A model generated the notes under the pieces. It was not told the DNA's origin. It did no database searches and saw nothing but the letters and a program-made list of their open reading frames with translations. Positions 24,377-37,400 of a DNA stretch of 64,000 nucleotides are shown here, one piece after another. The DNA comes from Mastigias papua (taxonomy: Eukaryota > Cnidaria > Scyphozoa > Rhizostomeae > Mastigiidae): contig OZ025267.1 of NCBI GenBank assembly GCA_964019165.1, forward strand, positions 7,128,252 through 7,192,251, read 5' to 3'. Position numbers and translations under genes: made by a program. Numbering within the stretch: the first letter of the stretch is position 1; each line of letters starts with the position of its first letter.

Positions 24377-24799
24377 TACAGTAAAAAACTGTACATCAGA
24401 ACCTTCTTTTAGTAAGAACAACAGCTTGAAATTGCATATTTTTATATCAATTGTTTAGAACCTTTTCAGTCTGATATTTTAACTAGGTTCTTATAAATGG
24501 TTTCATTCTCTATGCAATGAGAAATAAATCCTGTCTTTTTTGCCATTCAACCCGATGATGCTCTAAAACATAACTGCGAAAGGCAAGGCCTGCAGGAACA
24601 AGATTGGTGGGAAATTTGCTAGGCCAAGAATAAACAGATGTGGCTATATTTAAAAGATCACAGACTCTATATGGCTATAATATTTCGATGCTGAACTATC
24701 CCTTTTATGGGATTTGTTTTTGGGATCCTGTATTGAGAACCTACACATCAAATACATCTGGTTAAAAAGATGAACGTTGAGTTACATTGATTCTAATAA

Positions 24800-27700
24800 C
24801 TGATGATGATTATGATTATGCATGATGATAATGATGAGGATGAGGATGAGGATATGTCAATAAATACAAGATATGTCTCGACAAATAAGAACCCAAACAG
24901 GCTCATTTCAAAATCTTAGGTTCTTATATGCGGGTTTAACTGTAAAACCAACGCAACATGATGTTGAGTCGTTTTGCTGGGTTTGGCAATATTTGCTACA
25001 CGTATAACACTTGAACTTTCGAGGTGAAACAGCACAGAACAGCTATGATTGCTTTCTTTCACTCCAGTTTGAAGTTTTGCAATAATTACCTTATCACACA
25101 AAAATCTGTCCTATTCGTAATGTATATTGCTTAGCATAATGCATATTGTTTAGCTTTGCGTATTATATCAAGTTAATTAGGATATATGCATCCATTGCCT
25201 CATTGCCTTCAATCGCGTTTAATAAACCTGTTACAACTTAATTAGATGAAATCCTGCAATCAGTCCAAGTCTTGATCCTATTATCACAATTAACCGTTAC
25301 TGCTATTGGAAAACATCATCATATTGCGACAACATTAATTGATCTGTTTTTATTTGGGGCGAAAATAATGTAACTATTCACTCTTTAATGTTTAATTGAC
25401 TCAAGAGAGCAATCTGCCTATAAATAGTGAGGAAATTCCACTGAATTTTCGGGTCCTATTAGTGCACATCGCTTGTACGCATATCCATCGACTGTCTTGC
25501 TATCCGTTTTATTTTATTTGATAAACTATTACAAAATATACAGCTATATTGCACGGGGTCTGTTCTTAATGAGGTACTAACAGGTGTACTGTATAAAGTT
25601 AGCAGTTAACAACTCTACAAGAAAAATAGAGAGTTTTTACAACTATGAGAGACTCCATCTCGTAAGGGGACGGACATGGTAGTAAAAAGAAGGAAGAGAG
25701 AGATCTATTCGGCACCACTTTTCTACTATATTGAAACAGATGTTTAGCATTCTTGAAGTGTTGCATTTCTTGGATAGAAACCAAATCGCCCCCGCAGGGA
25801 CTCATAAAGCACTTGCACAGTTCACAGGTTACTTTCAAATGATCCTTATCAATGCTTTTGTGGCATATTCCTAGCTTTGTATTTATCATTATATTATATA
25901 TTTCGTCTAATTTTGAATTTTATGGCTTCTGAGAAAAGCTAGCAATGTATCCTGTCAGCTGCTTGGCAAGCGAAATCTCTCCGCAATTTGTTACGTACTG
26001 ATATTGATACGTAATGCATATGAACTTTGCTAGCAATGTACCGATATCAATGATTATCCTCGCTTTTTCACTCCAAAGCAAGCTTGAAATATTCTAGAGA
26101 GTATAAATGCCTTTCCTGCTACCTTCAAGTGAAGAGCAGGTCCCATTTCTGATGTTGTTAACTGGTCTCGCATGGTGCTTTGACTTTTTGACAGAAGGTT
26201 ACCTGACCGATGCTGAGATCAACTGGTGACCATAAAGTTTGTCAAAGGAATCCGAAGCGAATGTAGGCCTTCCCTTCGGTCAACTAACCAAAATAAATCT
26301 TAATGCTGTTTCAGATATTCACAATTTGAATGGTTTTAAACTGCTATGCATCAAATGTGACATATCTGGTGACGAAAGAAGATTGGCAGGCAAATGACTT
26401 TCAGAGATTCAATGTGATAGAGTGTAGTAAACGCAGGTAAATAATCTTTGCTGAAACATTTCTTTAAAACTACGAAACACTCGCTCTGATTCATCTTCAA
26501 ATCCCCAGCTCTACTTCATGATCGGATTTACCTATATAACTGCTTACAGAATTGGTTTGTTTGACTGATCAGCATAACAAGCATTTTAATAACAAAGCTC
26601 AATAGATATTGGTTCATTTGTTGCAAATGTTGAAGACCAATTTAGATCTATGAATGTTAAATAACTAAATTCTTAGCAACTTCTTTTATGGAGTATTTTG
26701 CTCTGAAGTCACTGACACTGCTAAAGAGAACACTAGTAGCTTAGAGGTGTTACCTTATAACGTAGTTGGTCAAGTTGTCGTTCTGTATACAATGGAATAT
26801 GTTTTATAAATTCCTGTTATCAATCCCAGTTTATAATCGTCATTGCCACAGAGAGAACAGAAATTATGTGTTAGTTTAAAGACATATAGCAATTCTAGCT
26901 CTCGTGTGTTGGGCTCTTACGTACAGTTTCACCAATGCAATTACTTAATGATGAAATGAACTATCAGCTGTTAAATTTGTTGATACAGAAGACGTAACTG
27001 GGTCGCAAATTGATTTCGTATAGTTTTGCTTTTGCACAGTACACGTTTTTGTGTAAGAAGGTAGAATATAAGAAAGCAGTGCTCGGCTGTTCAAAAAGTT
27101 AAGAAAGTTCAATATACTGGCTTTCTGAAGCCTAAGAAAGTCAATAAGTTGATATACACTTGGAATTCCAGTTCTCACGCAAACTGGTCATATCTTTAGC
27201 TTAATTTCCATAGATTTCATAACATAATCTATGTAATTCAGTTTTATGTTTGTTTAGTGCCTATCTGTCTGGGTAACACTGCAATGTTAAACTCGAATAT
27301 TCTCGCTAAGAAAGTTTCAGTGCTATAATCATGAAAAACTAAGAAAGTTTCGGTAATGGGAGAAAAAACCGTGAGCTGTATACGTATGAAAAATATGCTT
27401 TGTTCATTGGGCACATTGCCTATTGAACTTGCAATCTTAAAAGTTTACCCTTTATAAAAACGGTAGCAAGTGCTGTTCTCAGATTGGTACTAGGTATCAA
27501 ATGACCTAGAATATCTATCTGTTATGTTAAGGGACAAAACTTAAGTGATTCTTGTTACATAAATTTGCCATGAGCACATGAACGAGATTAGTTCTATATC
27601 CTCAGAAGCCCAAACAAAATTACCCTCACGTGAGCAACATGCCACAAACTTCAGAAAGAAGTAAGTAGAAGTTTAAGTCCCCAGTGCTATGCAGCACTGT

Positions 27701-28418
27701 AAGGGCGATTTTTGACGATTCAGTCATGCGCCTATACAACAAGTCTACGTAAACTCAATAAGATCATTTAGCTCATAGAACTTATTTTCAGTCGATCTAT
27801 TTATCTAGCCTAGCATTGTAAGAGTAAAACTGCCGAATCCGTCAACCTCTTGTGCTTCAGAACGCTCTAACCTAGGAAACTCACCCCATTTACTTGTTTG
27901 GAGGTTTATGTTCTTTCATTGACTATTAGTCTTTAGCTTCAAATGAAGCTAGCAAAATAGCCGAGATTCACATCTACTGGTTCTGAAAACCTACGAATCT
28001 TGGTTAACTCAAAATAATGGAGATGTCTACAACTTACTTGCAACATCTTGAATAGAAAAATGATGCTCTGGAGCGCAATCAATCTTTGTTATCATCCTTA
28101 ACAATTTCCATTGTCATGTCAGTTGGAAGCAAGAGCACTGGAAAGAAAGAGAGAGATTATTTCTCTAAACTTTTGAGGGTAAATATTGGAAACATGAGGA
28201 GTGGTATGATGTTTAACAAATAAGGTTCTACTTTGCAGTAAAATAAGAGTTTAGATTGCCGTAAAAGGATAGTCCTCTTGCGGTGAACTGGCATACTTTT
28301 ATGCATCTTTTATACCAATCAGTTGGGAGAATATGAATTTATAGATTATGATGAAACACCTATGGTATACTACTTTGAACCAGTCCAAGACTAATGTTCA
28401 TTATTCCATTTATTGCAG
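24800..28418. other. Intergenic DNA without a recognised gene
   Basis: No reading frame resembles a protein. The only structure noted is an element at about 27045-27395 (ttaagaaagttcaatactgg family) shared with 36952-37380. The promoter and any 5' non-coding exon of the SEA gene should lie here: an acceptor (tattgcag) ends at 28418, just before its start codon. Confidence 0.6.
27045..27395. mobile_element. Dispersed element, 'taagaaagttcaata' family
   Basis: Shares with 36952-37380, in the same order: a cacg-t-tt start, a cgac/cggc-t-ctcaaaaa-ttaag segment, gaaagt-caataag, a middle part describing an untranslated a/t-rich stretch, and aatcatg-aaaa-ttaagaaag near the end. Pieces also occur at 1735-1800, 32320-32620, 49490-49640 and 50120-50210. 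Non-coding; presumably a non-autonomous DNA element. Confidence 0.5.
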
Positions 28419-31400
28419 GTCTAATGAAACCAACGACAATCTTATTGCTCACTCTTAATCTAGTTTGGCTTTCTGGTGAGTTGAAGATTATAGGTTTTTG
28501 AAGCTAGTTTTTAACTTTTGAACTGCACCCCTTCTTCTTGCATATGTACAAGCATGAGAGAAAATTGAGCACCAGTTGATTGGTGGTTACAGAAGGAACA
28601 TTTTCAAGGCAACGCCCTTCTAATGCTAGGTAGCACTTTTTAGGAAGAAGGAGCTCTTTTTTGCAGTTGTCAGTGCAACTTTCTAGACTCGGATAAACAA
28701 TTATTGGATGATTTTAGTTTGATTAGTCATTTGAGGATGTATTATCAAACCAACATGGCTTTTTACCGGATAGAGCGGTGATTTACTGACTAAATGACTA
28801 AAGGCAGTGAATTGGAGGTGTGGCATACCTACACCCTTCCCGGTTTATTCTCCCCTGGCAAGCATTGGCAGATGGCGATTGTTTTACCATTCATTAAGAG
28901 CTAATTGGGTTGATACTTCTAGTTTTGACTTAGGGCCCACTAACAAACCACGATTTCTTAGATGGTTTTGCCATTTAGAATGCCTGATCACTTGGTATCT
29001 ATTTAGAAAGAAATGGAACTAGGTCTCTCTGCTCCTCTTTTGATATTCCAAATGTGCATAGTTGTACACAGGTTTTAATGACGTTACTCATAAATGCAAA
29101 GCCAAATACCCCAATTCTCTACATTTTCTCCACATTTTCTCCACATTTTCTCCACATTTTCTCCACATTCATTGGATCTTAAAGCTTTCATCTTTTAACT
29201 GAGAATCAGCTTCAACTCTGTAAAAATTTGAATTCTTTCTTATCTCTTTTTATTCTTTTTTAATGGGCGATTAGCTAAGTGGCTAGAGCGCTTTACTGCT
29301 GACCAGAACATTGATAGTTTCTAGCCGAGTCCTCGGATCATATTGGGGATAAGTTCGCTCATTATCCACCCAGCAGCAAATGGGTATCTGGTGGCTACAC
29401 TGGGGAGTTAAAGATGGCTACCCTACCTTACTATGTAGATGGTTCAGGATATGTGCCCTCTCTCAGGCACTCCCCAAAGTTCGAAATCATATACGGGACT
29501 AACTTTTATTGTACCTTTATTCTTTTTTGACCAAATGATGACTCTTAAAAGAGATCAAGAGATATATTTATTTACGAAATCTTTGAGTGACACTGAACTG
29601 TACCATAACAAAGTGGAAAGAAAGACCTTTTAGATCTTCTTATGTTTATTTCTATCTACAGAGTCCAAGCTTCATCACCATTATGGGAAAAGCTATATCT
29701 TCTATGAAGAAAAAGAGCTTCATAGAACGAAAAGGCATATTGATTTAGAGCCAAAGAGGAATTCCCCAAGAATAGAAGTATCTCCAATCAAACATACTGA
29801 AAGAAATAAGCGATCCTTATACAGGCCTTATGTCCCAGGCCAAGGTAAGCAAAATCTCTAGCATGCTTTTATCTTCATTACCATTCCAATCATTGCCTAC
29901 CTTAAAGAAAATCTCCAAGACCATTATAGTTTGCGGTAAGCTTTCGACACCTTCTCCACAGATTTTTTTAAATGACCACAGCCTGTGACTATCCAATTTC
30001 GTACGTATTACCCTCTTCTGTTTGGCGTTACGCCAAGTAGTGTTAAACACTCTTTCTAGTGTATCATGACGAGTTAGAGAAGGTTGTTCGTTCGGACAGG
30101 ATTCGGACATGGTCAAACAGGATAAATAAAACTTGAGAAATTTAACATTATCAAAAGCTGACTACACTTAGATTTCAAAGACCACGCTCTAGGTTTCCAA
30201 GACCATAAATGGTGGCAAATACCAGACCAAAATAGGCACAGTTCATAATGCCTGTTATTGGTACTTACAATACTGAACTGTGTATACTACTGAAATCTAA
30301 ATGCCAGATTTGCCAAAAGCATTCTTAATTATGTATGTAAACTTGTATGGCCATTATCATTGATTGTCAAGTGCGATCTAACTTTTTGCTTTTATCTAGA
30401 TAATCCCTTTTTCATTCGATCTTAGTGCAAGATGTGAGGATTCAGATTAAATTGAAGACCTATTGGAAAGACCAGTTAGCTAACAGATACACACCACAAG
30501 CCCGCCTTCTTGCCGGTAATGTCATTGATGAGGTAAGGAAAGGGAGCATTGAATTCTACCATTGACATCATCTATAGAACTTCCATCTTGTACCTTGTGG
30601 TTAGGTCTCTTCTAAATTTACCTAACGCGAAAAAGAACAGGGATGGTACTGATAAGTTCATGCTAGCGATGAAGTAAGACGCACCATGATTAGGCAGGAA
30701 ATCTTTTAGATATTACCCTCGAGAATAGCCGAAGAGACTATATTTTGAACAAGTGATGTAGTACTCCAGTGGTGACCAAGAAAAGAATCTACAATGAAAA
30801 CTTAAACAGAGAGGAAAATAGCATTTCTCGGACAGAAAGTGAAGAGGCTAAAGCTCCCAGAATCGCGTTGGTGATGCTGTGGTTGCAGAATGACAATGTT
30901 ACATCCAATGTTTAATGTAGGCTCTCTTTAAAATTGAATTCAGGTTCATCAAGTTTAATGTATTTTGTAACATCAAGGTAACTTAGTAAGAGTACACAAT
31001 AAATGTGAACCAAATGTTGTGAAGCAAATATTCCCATGCACTTAAATGATTTGATGAATTTGAATTGTGTTAAATTGTAAATTGCGAAAAACGAGTTGGT
31101 GAAAATCGATTGACTTTCCTTTTGTAGGTGTCAAATGCACTGATAGACAATCGAAATTTTGTTGAAGCAGTAGTTTTGAAATTTAGGTAACTACCTCCTA
31201 TGGTACTTATTTATTTGATATTTCTGAGTTTTTACCAAGCAGTTTTTTCGAGTTTCAAAAATCGTTTCCTTGACTAATATCTTTATGATTTCTTTATGTA
31301 TCTTTGTGTATCTATCCAGACTCTGCTGAGAATTCCAGTAATCTTAAAAAAAGATTGAATAATATTTTTAAAAAGCAACAGATAGTATGCTATCTGTATT

Positions 31401-34400
31401 TTGCACCAAATGCCGTACTTCCTCCTTGGCTTTACTATTGTGATATTCATATAAATAAAGAACTTCCTTTTTTATGCTAACTGAGTACTGCTTGTGACCC
31501 TAAGCTATATACTAGAGACAATATTGTGCATCTTAACCTGATCAAAAACTCTGCGATTTCCAAACAGGACTTCTACCCGCACTGCTACTAACTAATATTT
31601 ATCTTTCAAATCAAATAACCCTCCACGATATGGCCATGGCAAAGAGCCACTGATTTACTTAGTATCTATCACTGCTTTTTTTAGCCCAAGCAAGTGGAAC
31701 GTGCTTGTCGATCTCTCATTGAAGTTCTTCAAGACAGAAGTGGACCCATTGCATTATCTTGAAGGAATTGTTGCATCTGGATGGGTCTCGGGATTACAAG
31801 TATTCAACAATTACTTCAAAGTCATCAGTAAGTTTCCGAATTTTGTATTACATTTTAGATTCATTTAAATACCACAGTTAATAAAAAGTATAGAAACTTC
31901 TAGAAGTTCTGTTCGTAACTTAGCCGCAATGTACTGATTTTATATTTGATAATCTCACATATGCCTTAACGCCAAATATTTTAGTGTAGTTACTGGGCCC
32001 TAACGTGTGGGATTTCGTCTTGTAAAAAGATTATCATAGGCTGCCTGCATTAAATATTTCCCGTTATTTCTATTATTTACGCAGTTTTAAAACGATTAAC
32101 ATGACTGTACTGTGTGACTACTTCATTATGTATATTATAGAAGAACAAAATTTGGCAAATCCCAATTTACTAGGCCTATTTCTTGAAGGTTGCTCTATTT
32201 TGTCGGATTTGTTTACTATTTTTGTCATTAATTATATTACAGACTTGCCAGCTGCCTTAGAGCATACTTTTTATTATACGAAAGTTTTTGTTCATCCAGT
32301 ACTGAAATTTCGTTAGCTTTCTTATGATTTCAGTACTGAGACTTTCTTAAGATTTTCTTAGCAAGAATATGTGAGTTTGTGTAACGTGTTACACTGACAA
32401 ACAGACACTGCAAAAATATAACACTGAAATGCGTAGATTACTGCAAGAAATCTACATAGAGCATAGTGGAATTTTAATGGTATATGACTTACCAATTTTC
32501 TTAGGTCTCAGAAATGCAGTATTGACTTTCTTAACGTTTTGGGCACTCGAGTCTTACTTTCCTATAGGCCACTTTCTTGTACTAAGGGAAGTTTCAAGAA
32601 AAAACTGTTAGGCCTGAGTATGAGTAAGCTAGGATTGATATGCAGAGAGGAGGATGGAAGTAGCTTACGCTGAGCATGAAAGAGCATCGGCCTTTCGGAT
32701 GTTCAGCCAAGCTATCAGGAAACAAACGGTAAAGATTTGCATAAGAACATAGCATTTTTCTATAGGAACAATATGCACTGGACATATCCAGAAACATTTA
32801 GACTTGATCTCATCGTACGTAATAAACGTAGCAACATCATTTATATCCTCGAACTTTCTGCATAGTAGGCTAAATATATACAAGTCCCTTGTTCTTTCTC
32901 GGTTGCCTTCAAATGACAAAGTACAATTTGTGAATGTATCAATGAGCACTTTAGGTGTACTGGGTGATTCTTATGGTTCGCTGGTGATTCTTATGATTCG
33001 CTGATGATGATGAGGAAAGACTTAGAAATACCAGAAACCCTCCGACGTCGGCTGACTCCAAAGATTATATACTGCTATTTGTTCTACAGTGCTCATTCTA
33101 TATCTTGCTGCGGAAATAAAGACTAGAATTCCTTTTTATTTCTATTACTGTCATCTTTCTTCATTAACATTTTGCCTACCAATATTGACACAGTCAATTT
33201 TACACTGCTTTTCATTAAAGGCATATTATTGAAACTTAATCGTTAAGATTTATTTTCCCTGTCTAATTTACTAGCAAGTTCTAGTAGCTGAGTTTCTGAA
33301 TTTGAATACTTTTTTATGAGAAAATACTTTTTCCGCCCATTACTCAGGCGTTCTCAAGTTTTTCATGACTTGAACACTATACTTTCTTAAAAGTCTGGTT
33401 TGCAAAAGACTACATTGTGACACAGACAGACAGGCATTACACAAAATATGACATTCTACTACACAGGTTACCAGGGGTGATTTTTAAGGAGGCTCAGGGA
33501 GGCTCCGCCTCCTTATGACAATCAATGATCATTTTGGAGGGCTGTACCCCACCCCTAGTGTCAAAGATAATTTGCTGTGATCGTGTGTTTTTAGGTTTCC
33601 CATTGTCCATTACAAGTTTAAAAACACATTGTTTTTGAAGGTTTTGATGTGCAATGTACGTCACTTTTTATTTGATCCTATTCCTTGGAATTGCTCAGGT
33701 TGCATATTATTGCCTGTGATAAATCCTTTTTTCTGATACACCTTATGATTGAATAAATTGACTCCGAAAACGTCACTACAAGAAGTCTGGACTGTTATTG
33801 CTTCCGTCAAGGCCGCATAATTGTTAATTACACTGTCTAGCTTGATTAGGCCAAACTGCCATATTTGCATCCTTGAAAAGATAAGTTTGATCCTAGCAAA
33901 GCCATACCTTTTCAAGACTGTGCATCTAGAGAGTCCCCCCCCCCTTGCTAAAAACTTTAGAAATCACCCTTGCAGGTTACCACAAGAAATCGATACAAAT
34001 ACACTCTTTTTATATAAGAACAATTTTATAAGAATACGAGCTTCAAAATTGATGGGAAGTTAAGAACAAATCAAAAACAAGCTGTGGCTGAAGGATTGTC
34101 ATAAAATCTGTTTTTGGACAACCATGCATACGGTTTCTAATAACATATTGACATGAAATGCCCTTTCCTTGTCAAGAAAAGTATCTTCTAATGTTATCAA
34201 ATGCAAGAATAATGTTGCCAAATTTGCAACCATATAAATCTACATTGTCATGATTAAGATGCACAAGTTCGCAATTCCACCAGTGGCTTGTTCTACATGT
34301 GATTTTCTACCTCTTGTTGAATCATCTGGTCTTGGTATGCTTAGTGTTAAGTACTATTAAGACTGTTGCTTTGATGATACCAAATCTTGCCCAATTTTTA

Positions 34401-37400
34401 AATTGCCAGCACCCCAATAATTTAAGAGCAAATTAAGAGCCTCAAAATTTTGAAAGAATTAAGACCAGCCAGTCTGAACCTCAATAATATTGGTTCTTGT
34501 ACAAGCAGTGTAAAGTAGAAGCGATGATTGTTTTGCGAGGGTTGTTGTTGCTGTTGTTGTTTACTTTATTTTGAGTAGGCTGTTATATCTAGCATTTTCA
34601 GCTAGTTTAGGCCTACTGTGCATGCCACATCCAGGCATGGGACCCCTAGTTTAACGTCCCTTCCGAAGGACGGCGGAGTGAGTTGCTTTGGTCGTTTATC
34701 TGGATAGTCGCCCATCCAGTTGCTGACCTAGCACAGCCAAGTTAAACTTCAGCTAGCTAACGGAAGCCAACTAAACCGCTTGGCCACTCACCCCGCTAAG
34801 GATATTATAGCTTTAAATTGTGTATTACTTATTAACTTCCTTAGGTCGCAAATAATTAGTACTAAACTTTCTTGAATGCTTGGATAGTCGAATACTACTG
34901 TCTTTTAAACCATTTTCTTTTAAAAATACGCGTAATAGATGACTCTGAAGAAATGTGCTCGAAGAAGCAAATTTATGGTACTAGAAACACTTGATTTGCT
35001 CTGAAAAGATTATAGTATTACTAAGTAATATCTCAAACAGTACTGGAAGGTTTTCTATATTACGTAGTAAAAAAACTAATTAGGCAAGATAATTTAAATA
35101 ATAAGAGGCTTTGTCGACAGGATAATATGTTCCGTCTGAAACTCCCATCTGAAATTAGATACTCTTCCAAGCGTTCAGTTATGTCTAGGTCATGGTCTAG
35201 GTACTTCATGCAAGGCTCAGATTATGACCTATGTTGGTGGGGAATGTTCCCTAAAAGTATTTTCCCGTGAGAAAAAACTTATGTTTCGATTAGGGCGTGA
35301 CTTACGTCAAGAAGGAGAAAGCGATTCTGCTGTAACTACAGACAGCTCTTTTCTAGTTAGCATAGAATTAATATTTAAACGACTTTTCTGCAACACTTCA
35401 GACTAATCTCGTTGAACTGCTACGTGATCTTCGTCAGGGCCATGTCGTGCAATATCTGCAGAGCTCGTGAACGTTCATCTTTATAATTTCATGCAAGACA
35501 CACAGTCGGCGAAGTTTTGAATCTAATGCATTGTAATTCATTCCGCGCGAATCACTAAGCCAATTGCACCATCAATGCATTATGGCCAACATACTTCGGT
35601 TTTATTACGTAACATTTATAACAGCAGATGTTTATGAAAAGCGGAGTAAAGTTACATAAGAGAAGCCATTTCAATTATCTGACAATTTTGATATTTCTGC
35701 ATAACATGTAAATTCATTCTGCTTGCTAATTCGACTTTCATATTCTAACCAGCCAAGTCCAGCTCAGCTCAGTCCAGTTCAGCTCAGTTCAACACAGTTC
35801 AGCTCAGTTCAACTCAGCTCAATCCAGCTCAGTTCAGCTCAGTCCAGCTCAGCTCAGCTCAGCTCACTCCAGCCCAGCCCAGCCCAGCCCAGCCCAGCCC
35901 AGCCCAGCCCAGCCCAGCCCAGCCCAGCCCAGCCCAGCCCAGCCCAGCCCAGATCAAACAAATTTAACAGAGTCTTACTTGATTACCTGAGTCAACAGCA
36001 CTTATCTTCAATACAATTACTCACATGCAAAATACAATTGCTATGGTGTCTGTTGAACAGTAGCTATCTATTTACAGTTGGTAAACCTATTCCACAAATG
36101 TCTATGTTTTCAATAGTACTCCACGTATGAGACTTGCATGTTAATGCCACGTATTTGTAAAGTGCCTGTGAATCTGTGAAGGAAGCTTGCAGATCAGCTG
36201 GCAACACGAAAGTGTGCCAACCTATCCCAATTCGAAAATTGTATACCTTGCTTCTTCAATGCAAAATTAAAGAAGCCAATTTAATGCGAGTGAGATTTCT
36301 ATTCATAAGAGTCCAGAAAAAGTCACGGCTCCACGGCTATGAACTGGAGAAAAATTTTGCTCTTTATGACGTATTTGAGGAAGGTTTTGGAATTTGTATC
36401 AACAATCCAGTTTCAGCAAAGTTTTTATATAACGTGACATCATCTGTTAAGGGCATAGCCCACATACAGTTAAAGCTTCCGAGACATACCCAATGCAGAG
36501 TTCATAAACTTTGGCTAGTTTTGATACATAAAAGAGGAAGGTTTATGATGAAGATTTGGCTGCTGGGGGAAGGTTGGGTATTTTTCTGGACTCTGCTATT
36601 CATTTGATGGTTGAATATTCAACTACCGTAAATCATCGAATTAGCCCCCCTCGAATAAGCCCCCCCTCGAATAAACCCCCATGCTAGAACTTCAAATTGT
36701 TAATAAGCCCCCCTCGAGTAAGCCCCCACCCCAGATGATGATGAAAACTTTGACAAAGATTAATACTTAAATTTAGACTATTCTTGTAATAGAAAGAGAA
36801 AGGAGAAAAGGAGCTTTGACAATGAGCTTTTTATACGACATTTGTCAAATAATTTTATAAGCCCCCCTCGAATAAGCTCCCACCCAAAAGCATCAAAAAT
36901 AAATAAGCCCCCAAGGGGCTAATTCGAGGATTTACGGTACACACAAATGAAGAGATATGAATACACGTCTTATTATGACGAAGTAGTGCATAAGAACATA
37001 GGCTAATGCTCGACAACTCAAAAAATTAAGAGAGTTTAACATTGGATTTTTAAGACCTAAGAAAGTCGATAAGCTCATATGCATTTTAATCTCACTTTTG
37101 CACAAGCTCATCACTCCTTTGGTTTAATTTGTATATATGTCCTTTGTTCACCCATGTGTTTCTGTGTTATATATATTTAATGCTTATCTGCTTGTGTAGC
37201 ACTCCAGTGTCATAAGTCCTTCATTGTGTTGAGTACAGATACCCTGTTCATCATTGCTCAAACATCTGTGCTCGGAAAGTCTAAAGAAGTTTAGATTCTA
37301 AAATCATGTAAAAATTAAGAAAGGTCCAATACTTTGTCAATAATTTTCTTGTGAAATAAAATATTTGCATACTTATGTACGAGTCCCTGTGTATCTGTGT

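Noticed and set aside
35723..36130. 135-residue Ser/Gln/Pro frame
   Set aside because: Mostly the CAGCY pentamer repeat.
36176..36607. 143-residue plus-strand frame in SEA-gene intron 5
   Set aside because: Composition is moderately protein-like, but no family is recognised, there is no ATG near the start of the open stretch, and splice signals are lacking. Not enough to call a gene.
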